Of a DNA stretch of 34,290 nucleotides, positions 7,207 through 15,898 are shown piece by piece (position 1 is the stretch's first letter; every line of letters starts with the position of its first letter). The position numbers and the translations under genes were made by a program. The notes beneath the pieces were generated by a model. It worked only from the letters and a program-made list of their open reading frames with translations, had not been told where the DNA came from and ran no database searches. The DNA comes from a virus: the IMG/VR virus record IMGVR_UViG_3300001533_000603, positions 1 through 34,290 of that record; one strand, 5' to 3'.

Positions 7207-7474
7207 CCTTTCTATGTATTCTCTCTTCTGCCTCGAGTTCAATTTCTTTTTGCCTTTCAATTCGATTGGCAAGGAGTTGTTCGATCCTTTCTCGTTCTGC
7301 TCGTTCCGCCTGAAGAGAGTCAAGAATGCTTTGATTAGCTTGTTGAGCAATTTCATAGTTTCCCTCCGCTAAGTCTCGTTCTGCTTGTGCTACCTGCCCG
7401 GAGTACCAAAGCAGAGCGATAAGGAATAAAACCCCTACACCTACACCGATCTGGATGAGTAATTTGTTAATCAT
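7040..7474 (-). CDS. Inner-membrane spanin (Rz-like)
   Basis: This is a 144-residue protein with one N-terminal membrane helix (about residues 5-24, LLIQIGVGVGVLFLIALLWY). A long charged coiled coil follows (about 25-115, rich in ERxERERIEQLL and RKDEEIASLRKA), and the end is hydrophilic. This is the standard i-spanin layout. I place the start at 7474 because it forms an ATGA overlap with the preceding stop and has GGAGG 5 bases upstream; a longer frame begins at 7486. The o-spanin gene is nested in another frame from inside this gene. Confidence 0.8.
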   Translation of the reverse strand: MINKLLIQIGVGVGVLFLIALLWYSGQVAQAERDLAEGNYEIAQQANQSILDSLQAERAERERIEQLLANRIERQKEIELEAEERIHRKDEEIASLRKASAEVDAYLSIPAPTAYLKWLRERTGGNADTDDQDVSTGNAGTADP

Positions 7475-7686
7475 GGCTTCCTCCACTTGTCATCGAGCGT
7501 GGCAAAGCCTACATAAACTCCAGATAATCCACCAATAAAGATGTAAAATGGTCCTGCAATATCCACCAAGAGCTCACTCTTAGTTACCGCAACAAGAATG
7601 GGATAGGCTAACCCCGCTACTACAGACGCCCACGCCATTCGTCTGCGGTTTGTCCAGCGCAATGATGGGTTTGGATGCTTTTCCAT
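7471..7686 (-). CDS. Two-helix membrane protein, candidate class II holin
   Basis: This is a 71-residue protein with a basic N-terminus (RWTNRRR), two predicted membrane helices (about 17-35, MAWASVVAGLAYPILVAV, and 44-64, GPFYIFIGGLSGVYVGFATL) and a charged C-terminus. Size, topology and position between endolysin and spanin genes fit a class II holin, which would form pores that start lysis. The alternative is a small lysis-timing membrane protein with the single-helix protein at 8116-8352 acting as holin. It overlaps the spanin start (ATGA). Confidence 0.65.
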   Translation of the reverse strand: MEKHPNPSLRWTNRRRMAWASVVAGLAYPILVAVTKSELLVDIAGPFYIFIGGLSGVYVGFATLDDKWRKP

Positions 7687-7699
7687 TCCCGCCTCCTTT

Positions 7700-8116
7700 T
7701 TAAGGATACACTATGCGTATGCGATCAGGAATGTTCCGACAGTCAAAATGTACCCATGGAATCTCCCCCTCCAGACACGTTATCTGCGGAAAATACGTAT
7801 CTTTGTGCGTAAGTATCTCTTCTCGTACTGTCTCAGCCGTGAAACCCTTGACTGAAATATCAAAGGCCGCACCTCGCTTGTGCTGACTGAATTCCGCGCC
7901 TATCTTGCACCCCGGCGGCCTGAACCCCCGATATTGATTTTTCCCCCCGAACGGCCAATCATTCACCGTCACGGTTGTAGCGAAGTAATCCCTGAGCGCA
8001 TCAAGCATCCGGAGCGCCATCGGGTTGAAAAACATCCAGGCATCCTCACCAAACCGTGCAAAGGTCTTTTTGTCCACCAGTTCCTTAATGTTAAAATGCC
8101 TGCACTTATAGTACAT
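7700..8116 (-). CDS. Endolysin, M15-family peptidase
   Basis: This 138-residue peptidase probably cuts stem peptides of peptidoglycan (L-Ala-D-Glu or D-Ala-D-Ala type). It contains the exact M15 zinc motif SxHxxGxAxD as SQHKRGAAFD (H79 and D86) and a second zinc histidine in WVHFD (H123), with nearby acidic residues as the likely base. No signal peptide is visible, so it should reach the wall through the holin pore. I use the start at 8116, which makes an ATGA overlap with the upstream gene and has GAGGTG before it. A longer frame to 8230 would run through that upstream gene. Substrate specificity is not decided by the sequence. Confidence 0.85.
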   Translation of the reverse strand: MYYKCRHFNIKELVDKKTFARFGEDAWMFFNPMALRMLDALRDYFATTVTVNDWPFGGKNQYRGFRPPGCKIGAEFSQHKRGAAFDISVKGFTAETVREEILTHKDTYFPQITCLEGEIPWVHFDCRNIPDRIRIVYP

Positions 8117-8352
8117 CACCTCACCCCCTGAATCTCTTTGCGAATTTCCTTCAGTTCGTTGAATATCTTTTCTTGTGTGCGCCTCGCCTCGTGTAGTTCC
8201 TCTTTTAGGGAACCGTGCCGTTCGCGGCACAACCGTTCCGTGACATGCGTTCCATTCCCGGCACCATTTTCCGTAACTCGAGATTTAATATACATGGCGC
8301 CCCCCATCACCAAGAGCGTTGAAAGCGCGATTGCATCCGGTAAGTTCAGCAC
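8116..8352 (-). CDS. Single-helix membrane protein with coiled-coil tail, lysis module
   Basis: One membrane helix lies near the N-terminus (LPDAIALSTLLVMGGAMYI), followed by a hydrophilic region and a coiled coil (ERHGSLKEELHEARRTQEKIFNELKEI). This layout occurs in small phage holin or lysis-accessory proteins. Two starts are possible. ATG at 8397 overlaps the previous gene by 29 bases and makes 93 residues. GTG at 8352 lies just after that gene's stop and after an A7G9 run that can act as a ribosome binding site; I prefer it. The homopolymer run (8355-8370) is also a possible slippage or assembly-error point. No family assigned. Confidence 0.6.
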   Translation of the reverse strand: MLNLPDAIALSTLLVMGGAMYIKSRVTENGAGNGTHVTERLCRERHGSLKEELHEARRTQEKIFNELKEIRKEIQGVR

Positions 8353-8368
8353 GACCCCCCCCCTTTTT

Positions 8369-11300
8369 TTATTCCCCCATTTGTTCAAGTTCGTCATATA
8401 TGGCGTTCCCCTGTTGAGCCACCGCCACCATCTGCATAATCAACTGGTCGATCATTGCCCGCTTTTCATCGCCCGTCATGCTCGGAGCGATATATATAGC
8501 GTCAATCATGTCCCGGATATTTGCCAGAGAATCGGCGTATTTGTTCAGGCGAACGAGACTGCCTTCCATCATCAGTCCCATTGCCTTGTCATAATCATGT
8601 TCCTCAGAGATGAGATATTTCGCTGTGTTTTGCACTTTCTCTATCTTTTCATAATTGTCGTAAAAATCCCGGATGCTTTCCGCGTTCGTCGAAGGGTATC
8701 GGACCACAAAGGCACGGAATATCGGCCAATCGGCAAGGTGCCGCGTCGGTTCCTCATAGTCCTCTTCTTTAACTACTCCGGTTTTCCTCAGAACATGATC
8801 TATAAATCCCAGCGCATACTGACCTGAACCGCCCGTCCAACTGCGAACGACGTTTTCAACCATTGCAGGTGATGTCGGCGTTGCATCGGGCAGGATCGGG
8901 ATTTTCGAGAGATACTTCCCCAGGATTTTTGCCGTTTCCGTGGTGTACCGCTTATACTGGTATTCCGGCAGGATGTTTTCCATCGACTTCGGGAGGATGG
9001 GCCGGTCGAGGAACATTGACTTATTCGCCCAATTCTCGATCCATGGTGCCGCCGCCGTCGGTACAATACCAGGGGCCGCCCCGCGCCATATCGCGCCGAG
9101 AAGATCATCAAAGGCATGCGGGTCTTGCTCGCACAGATATTCAGTGATCCGCTCCGGGACTGTCCCGAAAAGAATTCCCAATTCAAACGGTTTCGGGATA
9201 TAATAGATATTATTATCGGTGAGCACTATCCAGAACAGGTCTTTCTTCCACTGCTCGATTTCTCCCCACCGCGGATCGTCTCGTTGTGACAGTGTCAACA
9301 AAACCGAAGGAAGTGTAATCGCCGTCAAGGTTCTGAGGCTGGTACGTACAGGATTATCCTTGAACGCCCGTACCATCCGGTCGGTCCCGTTAATCTGCGC
9401 CTGGAAAAAGGCAATCATCATATTGACCGCCTTTGTTTTTGCTCCCTTTTTCGCGAAATCAAGCGTCACCTCGCGGGAAGAGAACGCCGCCCGCTGTGCC
9501 GCCGCCTTTGCGTCGCCCGTCGCCGCCATTTCCTTTTTGACCCCTCGTTCAAATTCGCCCAGGCGCGACCCCGATTCTGCAATTTCAGACAAAACCCGAA
9601 CGGCTTCCAGTGGATGTTTAATGACGTTCTTCACTTGATATTTTTGTATCAAGTCGCCGAGACTATCCTTCAGGTATTGCCGATCCATTGAAACGAGCAT
9701 GGAGTGTTCCCCCCCGGCCTTACGCCACGTCCAGTAAAGATCGTCACGTTTCACCAGGTGGAACATCCCGCGCACGGTATCGACGACAGGCAAAAAGCCA
9801 TAATTCGAGTACACAAAAGCCGTCAAGGTGTCGCGCTCGAGATTCCGAATAATAAAATCTGGCGTCGTCGTCGCCCCGATCCTGAGCCATGACGCCGGGA
9901 CAGCGAGGAACCGGACCAGGGCACTTGTCATTTCTTCATCAAGCGCCTGGAATGTCCGGGCGATATCTTCATGCACTTCGTATAATTGTCGCTTCCCATC
10001 CCGCCATACGGTGATAACATTATCGCGCGGCACGAAAGCCGACGGCTGAAAGATTGCAACCATACTATTCAATACCCGTAAATCTTCCGGTTTCAGCCCG
10101 GCGGCCTCGATCATTGACTTAATGCCTTCTATCCCCTGTTCAGACATAAATTTCGGGTCGTTCATCTTTTTCAGGATTTCAGAGACCGTTTTCCCGTGTG
10201 CAATCATGTCATCAAGAAGAACCTGGAACTCTATCGCCTTATCACTCGGTAACAATTCCAGGGATTTCTTGATCTGCTGAAGTGCTTCAACGGCGGGCAT
10301 TTTTGCCGCATGTATCGGCGTCGGAATCTTGAAAACCCACTTTCCAAGACCTTCTTTCGCCCCCGCGAGCCGTGTCAACGCTTGACCGCAGGCGTTTTTC
10401 TCGGCCAGGTTGATATACAGGTACGTGTTTTTTACAATGGATTCGAGCGGATCAATAATTTCACGCTCAGATCCCTTAATGCTTTTAATCGGGTTCCGGG
10501 CTTCAAACCCCCGCCCTGTTCCCGGCCGGCGCATCCCCACTTCTTCAGGTTCAAAGACACGGTACAGCGGAACGTAATCTTGATTCAGCTTACGGATATG
10601 AGTGAGCATTTTATCACTCACAACGCCGCTGTCGCGCAGATAGGCCAACACATGATCCTGGTATTCCTTCAATTCTTCAAATGCCTGGCCGAAATCCTTG
10701 TCATACCGCGCGACGACCCGTTCCATTCGTTCCTTGTTGAGACCAATGTTCTTCTTTCGCTCAAATAATTCGAGTCCCCGTTTTGACACGATGTACGCTC
10801 GAAATTCATCAAGGCGGTCCCCCAGGGGTTTAAGAATATCTTGCAGGGATTTCCCCACATCCTCGTATGTACGAAACTTGAACGGTGAATGTCGAAGAAA
10901 CGCAGCGGGCTTGCCGTGCCACCCGCGCACAAGGCGTTGTAACTGGTAAGGATCGCGTTCCGTGGGAAGTTTCTCGCCCCGCATCATCTCTTTTACCGCT
11001 TTTTTCATGGGGTAAAGATCATCCACGCACGCGGTATAAAAATCCGTCCAGGTGGTTTTACGATCCCCGGTCTGGTCCGTGGATATCTGCCCCACCACCG
11101 CCTTCAGATCGTCCTGCTCCAGGTATCGCTTATACATCCGGCGCGCCTCAAGAAAAATGCTCTTGACTTCGGGCGCTTTCAGATTAAGCAATTCTTCAAA
11201 ATGGTCGTAAAAACGAGGGGCGGCCTTCCGCGCCTGTTCCGGTGCCGTAACATACATGCGAACAAACTCGGCAAAGCCTTCCGGTAACGGTGATTGTCCG

Positions 11301-14300
11301 GGCCGTGGTTGCGAGGCAATAGGGGTAAGTTCATCGGCGAATTGTTGCAGTGGTTTCGCGGGAAGGCCGCCCCGTGTACGTCCCCACAGGTACTTATGCA
11401 AAGCATGGCCGGCTTCGTGGCAAATCGTCGGCACATCGTTGGCCGACCGGGACCGGATCATTTCTTGTTCGATATAAAACAATCCCAGGGCGCTCCGGTC
11501 TCTATATCGGCCGGTCCTGATGGGAATTTCCAACTTCTCTCGCAGGAATTGAACAATCTCACGCCGGCCCATCGGCTCGCCCCTATCAGCCCCTTCTCCG
11601 GCAGGCTCAGTCTTTTCGGTGGTTCCCTTATATCCCTTTTGCGGTCTGAACCCCATTGCCGCACCTTCTTCCGAAGGTTCTTTCTCTGCTGGTTCTTTCC
11701 CTGCGGATTCTTTCTCGGGGGTTCCGAACAATGTTGATACATCTTTCTCTGTCAGGTGTCTTAAATCCTTGTTTTCTGCCAGAACTTCCCTCGCACGATT
11801 CACAACAAAATTGCGCGCCTCTTTAGGAATGGCACTGTCCGTCAACATTGCAACCACGCCGACCACTTTCCCGTCGGGATTCTCGAAAGCCACCATTTGC
11901 TTTTCATTGTGACCCGAAGCATCTATCAACGGCCGAGCCTTCGGGTACTCGGTCAGGATCACATCGACATAGCGAGCATCCAAAAACACACTCCGCCCTG
12001 TCTCGCTCACAACATGCGCAACGACTGTATCTATTGTACCTGCATGATACTCTGCGGCCAGGAACGCCGGTTCTGCACGATCCGGCACGAAGTCTTTCAT
12101 TGTTTGGGGCGGCGCCTTGTCTCCTTCAAGGAGGTCTGCTATCTTGAGCCTGGATTTCGATATCTTCACGATGTAATGACCGGTTGTGAAAGACCCATCT
12201 TTCAGATAATAATTATGTTCCTCTTCAATAATTTCCTGCTGCCGGGGCCGAAATTCATTGTAATACTGAACATCTTCGCCCGTAATGCGTTTCCCGGTGG
12301 GTTTCTGGCGGGGGGGCGCATGTTTCCCCGGCTTTGGTTTTTCAACTGTAGGGTATTTCCGCAGGGCTTTCCGAAATTCCTTCAGGCTTTCTTTGTTGAA
12401 TTTAACGGTATAGCTCCCATCATGCGGCACATGAAAGACAATAAACTCCTTGCCTTCCTCAAGGGCATCCGTTTTTCCCAGGTCCGAAGGGGCTTTTTTA
12501 AGCTCTTCGTCAACTTTGGCAATCAGGTACTTTTTTTGATCTATCAGCTTACGCGCATCTTCTGTCGGATGAACAATTTTATACTTCTTGTCGCGTTCAG
12601 ATAATTCCTTGTATAGCGCCGGATATTTTTCGCGGAAATAATCGGCAAAACCATACGGTATTTTCTCAATATATCCCGTATGTTCTTTTAAGAACGCTCC
12701 CATGTTGGATACGGCATCTTTGCCGTTGGCGCGGATTCGCCCAATTAACCCATAAAACTCTCCCTCGTCATACTGTTTGAGTATCCTGTCAGCCCACTCA
12801 CTGCCACGATATTCTTCTAAGACATGGCGAGGAACCTGTTCCGACCAAGCAGCCCAGCTCACTTCTTCCCCGTGCTTCCTCTTCCAGTAATCAATAGCTC
12901 CCTGGGTAGGTTGTTCCCCCTTTGTCATTTCGGCGATATATTCTGCCGAGGTCATTAACCAGGGAGTATCTTTGAGCTGCGGGGCCCCCCGTGGTTTATC
13001 AATCGTCACCACCCGCGCATTAACCCCGGTTTGCCTGAAGGCTTCAGCCCCCGTGAACGCCCCTTCCGGCAACTGTTCACTTTCACCGCCGACTTCCTCC
13101 AGCCATTGCCGGAACGCCGTCGCCTTTTTGTCGTTCCTGAAGAACGAACCTTCGCTCATGATGGCAACAAGACGACCGCCCGGATTCAAAAGGTCATACG
13201 CATGTTGTACATGGGCGATATCTTGAGACTTTTCAAACGGTGGATTCATTATAATCTTGTCATACTTCCCCGTTTCCTCAAGAAAATCTCCCTGTTTAAC
13301 GCTGTACCCCTTTTCTTCGAGAAGCGCCGATAGCGTTGTATTTATTTCCAGAACATCGGGTTCGTGTCCACGAGCACGAATGGAATCAGCTATATCACCC
13401 TTCCCCGCCGACGGTTCAAGGACTCGTTCACCTTCCTGAATATCTGCCTTCCCGACAATCTGTTCGGCTACTTTCTTCGGTGTCGGGAAAAAGCCCGGTA
13501 TTTTTGTTCCAATCAGTTCCCGTTCAAGCTCCTGGCGCCGTTTCGCCTGCAATTCTTCTTCCGTCGGCGGCCTGATATACCGTTCGCACTCAGCCCTAAC
13601 CGCATCAAGACTCGCCTGGTCAGTGATATTGAGCCGTTTTGCCCTTTTCTCGTCGAGATGACTTCTAGTAAGAACGGCTTCAACGTCCGCTTTGCTTTTC
13701 AGCCCCGTCAAGATACCCGGGAGCGTACCTGCTTCAATGTCGTCTGCCATGCCGCGAAGCACAGTCTGGACTTTCTTCATCCGTTCCCCATCCTGCCGCA
13801 TACCCTCTATTATGCGCGCCCGGCGCGGCGTCGGGTTTTGGTCGGCCGTAGCAGGATGAAGTTTGTTGTCAATCTGCGGTTGCATCTTGTCGGCGAGTTC
13901 CCGGAATTTCCCCGCCTGCTTTGTTCCGGCTGTTGGACTGGCGGGTTTTTCGGGGGCAGCGGGCTTTTCAGGAGTAGCGGGTTCTGTCTTAACCGCGTCG
14001 GATTCTCGTGTTAAGTCTTTATCCCGTGCATCGGTTGAAAGGTCGGCTTCTAAGCGTTCCGCCTCCGCTTCCGTATTTTTCAGGGCTTCCCTGAACTCCG
14101 GTTCGGGCATCGTGAATCGCCCTTCATCGGATTCCCGCATTATCTTGAGACGTGCCTGATTGATTGCCTTTCCAAATTCTTCTACATCCAGGTTATCGCG
14201 GATATAAACGGCTCCGGTGTCCTTGTCGTACAGCGTCAATTTCCCTTCCGGCAGGGCATTGGTCTTGAACACCTTCTTTCCCTGAACCTTCGTAAAGGTT

Positions 14301-15898
14301 TCCGCGTCATTCGTGGCAAGGTCTTTATATTCGGCATAATGGGCCTCGCGCGGCTTTTGCACCCCGGATATATCAGGGAACAGGTCTTGATATTCCTCAA
14401 TACTGCGTTGCTCTTTTATAATGCTTCGTTCTCGCGTGTTTGTTTCCAGCTTGATCCGCTCGTACAAATCATTCAGCCCGATCCGGCCGCCACGGGAAGA
14501 GGCACTATAAATCATGCCTGTTCCGAACCCCATTGCGATCTCCTGGGGCGTCCCCCCCTCTTTGGCCGACTGGAGACCGAATATACTCCCCATAACCGGT
14601 GCCCGCAGATATTGTTTCAATCCGTGAATCGAGCGAAAGACAAGCCCCAGGGCACCACGTTCAGCCGCCGCCATGAGCGAACCGATAAGGACATTGCCGC
14701 CCTGCTTGTGCGCTTCCGCAGCTCCCAACAAACCATAATAAGGAATGTTCAGCATAAATTCAGAGATACCCGGAACCGCACCGCCTATGGCGCTTCCGAA
14801 AAGCTCTTCCAGGAAGGTTGCCCCTACTTCATTCGCCCGTTTCTGCCAATACACCGTATTTTCTTCGTATGTTTTCGCACATTTTTCAAAGAACCCCCCT
14901 GCTGGAACCCCGGTTTCGGCTTCAATCATATCGGCAATTACATCAAGGTGTGTTGCGAAACCGGCCATTCCTGCGTTGAGTGCCATTGAAGCAGAAAAAC
15001 CAACAGCCTGAAACGGCTGCACCCAGGGAGCCAGCACAGGAACCAGAGCATCGGCAGCCTCTTCTGATTCCTCAAGACCGGCAAGCGGCGCACCAGACAA
15101 GAGATTGATAGTATCCGGGAACCCGGTAGACAGATCCGGCTTTTTGTCCAGATAAGGATAATCGTCAAGAAGGACGCCGGATAAGAGGTTGATATCGTCA
15201 GGCAAATGCGACGTTTGTTCTATGGTTGCCCGTATGTCGTGTGCTGCGGCTTCGGATGGTTCGACTTCGCCTGTCAGATGAGACAATTCATCAATGGACG
15301 AAACCGATCCCTCTACATTGTGCTGCATCCGCCTGAGACCGGCCTGTATAATGCCAATGATATTCTCTTCGGCTTCGGCATCACCCCGTAATTCGCGGGG
15401 CGCACCACCCAATATATCGGTTGAAACAGGCAATTCCCCCCACTGTTCAAGTGTGCGGGAACGTGTGATTTTATCCATGTGCTTCCGGCGCATCCGTTCG
15501 TATGCCGCCTTCCGCTTCATCATCGTGAGGTTAAACCGGGTTTCTTCGTCAATCCTTGGTTCTACAGGAGAAGCTTCCGGCCCCCCTCCGCCTTCCGGTG
15601 CCTCTTCGTACAGAGGGAACCCCGCAAGCGTATCAAGTTCCTCAAGCGATGCGGCGCGTAAATCCCGGCTCTTGAACCGGTCCATAATATCGCGGGCCAC
15701 ATCGCCATACGTCGCATCGTCATATTCACCAGTATCAACGCCAGAAAGAAGCGTGACATCCTCGGGCAATTTTTCTTTTTCTGTCAGCTTCGACGGCGAG
15801 ACCGGTATGCCCGACAAATCAAGACGCTCTGCAATAGCAGCCGGATCATACGGCAGGTCTGCCAGATTCAGCCTTTGCTTAATCTCTTCAAGATTCAT
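8369..15898 (-). CDS. Giant polyvalent internal virion/ejection protein with N6-MTase-like and metallopeptidase-like domains
   Basis: This protein has 2509 residues. (a) An N-terminal disordered part with three LPDDINLLSGV-like repeats (44-54, about 232-242, 260-270). (b) A hydrophobic helical region, about 288-470. (c) A Pro/Ala/Glu linker, about 632-660. (d) A methyltransferase-like domain, about 790-985, with SAM motif LEPSAGKGD (827-835) and catalytic NPPF (885-888), as in adenine-N6 enzymes. (e) Middle domains of unknown type, about 1000-1370, then a charged linker. (f) A zinc-peptidase motif HEAGH (1494-1498) with PEGFAE (1539-1544) as possible third ligand. (g) A long C-terminal region, about 1600-2400, resembling large polyvalent-protein-associated domains (possibly LPD38). 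Known polyvalent proteins are injected with phage DNA and counter host defences. The position after gp14- and gp15-like genes matches T7 gp16. Start overlaps the previous stop (ATGA). Confidence 0.85.
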   Translation of the reverse strand: MNLEEIKQRLNLADLPYDPAAIAERLDLSGIPVSPSKLTEKEKLPEDVTLLSGVDTGEYDDATYGDVARDIMDRFKSRDLRAASLEELDTLAGFPLYEEAPEGGGGPEASPVEPRIDEETRFNLTMMKRKAAYERMRRKHMDKITRSRTLEQWGELPVSTDILGGAPRELRGDAEAEENIIGIIQAGLRRMQHNVEGSVSSIDELSHLTGEVEPSEAAAHDIRATIEQTSHLPDDINLLSGVLLDDYPYLDKKPDLSTGFPDTINLLSGAPLAGLEESEEAADALVPVLAPWVQPFQAVGFSASMALNAGMAGFATHLDVIADMIEAETGVPAGGFFEKCAKTYEENTVYWQKRANEVGATFLEELFGSAIGGAVPGISEFMLNIPYYGLLGAAEAHKQGGNVLIGSLMAAAERGALGLVFRSIHGLKQYLRAPVMGSIFGLQSAKEGGTPQEIAMGFGTGMIYSASSRGGRIGLNDLYERIKLETNTRERSIIKEQRSIEEYQDLFPDISGVQKPREAHYAEYKDLATNDAETFTKVQGKKVFKTNALPEGKLTLYDKDTGAVYIRDNLDVEEFGKAINQARLKIMRESDEGRFTMPEPEFREALKNTEAEAERLEADLSTDARDKDLTRESDAVKTEPATPEKPAAPEKPASPTAGTKQAGKFRELADKMQPQIDNKLHPATADQNPTPRRARIIEGMRQDGERMKKVQTVLRGMADDIEAGTLPGILTGLKSKADVEAVLTRSHLDEKRAKRLNITDQASLDAVRAECERYIRPPTEEELQAKRRQELERELIGTKIPGFFPTPKKVAEQIVGKADIQEGERVLEPSAGKGDIADSIRARGHEPDVLEINTTLSALLEEKGYSVKQGDFLEETGKYDKIIMNPPFEKSQDIAHVQHAYDLLNPGGRLVAIMSEGSFFRNDKKATAFRQWLEEVGGESEQLPEGAFTGAEAFRQTGVNARVVTIDKPRGAPQLKDTPWLMTSAEYIAEMTKGEQPTQGAIDYWKRKHGEEVSWAAWSEQVPRHVLEEYRGSEWADRILKQYDEGEFYGLIGRIRANGKDAVSNMGAFLKEHTGYIEKIPYGFADYFREKYPALYKELSERDKKYKIVHPTEDARKLIDQKKYLIAKVDEELKKAPSDLGKTDALEEGKEFIVFHVPHDGSYTVKFNKESLKEFRKALRKYPTVEKPKPGKHAPPRQKPTGKRITGEDVQYYNEFRPRQQEIIEEEHNYYLKDGSFTTGHYIVKISKSRLKIADLLEGDKAPPQTMKDFVPDRAEPAFLAAEYHAGTIDTVVAHVVSETGRSVFLDARYVDVILTEYPKARPLIDASGHNEKQMVAFENPDGKVVGVVAMLTDSAIPKEARNFVVNRAREVLAENKDLRHLTEKDVSTLFGTPEKESAGKEPAEKEPSEEGAAMGFRPQKGYKGTTEKTEPAGEGADRGEPMGRREIVQFLREKLEIPIRTGRYRDRSALGLFYIEQEMIRSRSANDVPTICHEAGHALHKYLWGRTRGGLPAKPLQQFADELTPIASQPRPGQSPLPEGFAEFVRMYVTAPEQARKAAPRFYDHFEELLNLKAPEVKSIFLEARRMYKRYLEQDDLKAVVGQISTDQTGDRKTTWTDFYTACVDDLYPMKKAVKEMMRGEKLPTERDPYQLQRLVRGWHGKPAAFLRHSPFKFRTYEDVGKSLQDILKPLGDRLDEFRAYIVSKRGLELFERKKNIGLNKERMERVVARYDKDFGQAFEELKEYQDHVLAYLRDSGVVSDKMLTHIRKLNQDYVPLYRVFEPEEVGMRRPGTGRGFEARNPIKSIKGSEREIIDPLESIVKNTYLYINLAEKNACGQALTRLAGAKEGLGKWVFKIPTPIHAAKMPAVEALQQIKKSLELLPSDKAIEFQVLLDDMIAHGKTVSEILKKMNDPKFMSEQGIEGIKSMIEAAGLKPEDLRVLNSMVAIFQPSAFVPRDNVITVWRDGKRQLYEVHEDIARTFQALDEEMTSALVRFLAVPASWLRIGATTTPDFIIRNLERDTLTAFVYSNYGFLPVVDTVRGMFHLVKRDDLYWTWRKAGGEHSMLVSMDRQYLKDSLGDLIQKYQVKNVIKHPLEAVRVLSEIAESGSRLGEFERGVKKEMAATGDAKAAAQRAAFSSREVTLDFAKKGAKTKAVNMMIAFFQAQINGTDRMVRAFKDNPVRTSLRTLTAITLPSVLLTLSQRDDPRWGEIEQWKKDLFWIVLTDNNIYYIPKPFELGILFGTVPERITEYLCEQDPHAFDDLLGAIWRGAAPGIVPTAAAPWIENWANKSMFLDRPILPKSMENILPEYQYKRYTTETAKILGKYLSKIPILPDATPTSPAMVENVVRSWTGGSGQYALGFIDHVLRKTGVVKEEDYEEPTRHLADWPIFRAFVVRYPSTNAESIRDFYDNYEKIEKVQNTAKYLISEEHDYDKAMGLMMEGSLVRLNKYADSLANIRDMIDAIYIAPSMTGDEKRAMIDQLIMQMVAVAQQGNAIYDELEQMGE

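Noticed and set aside
8138-8827. 229-residue + strand open frame over the lysis genes
   Set aside because: It is antisense to the giant gene's end and lysis genes, has no ribosome site and shows no protein family pattern.
11897-12604. 235-residue + strand open frame inside the giant gene
   Set aside because: It is the complement of well-supported coding DNA, with Cys/Phe-rich sequence typical of shadow frames.
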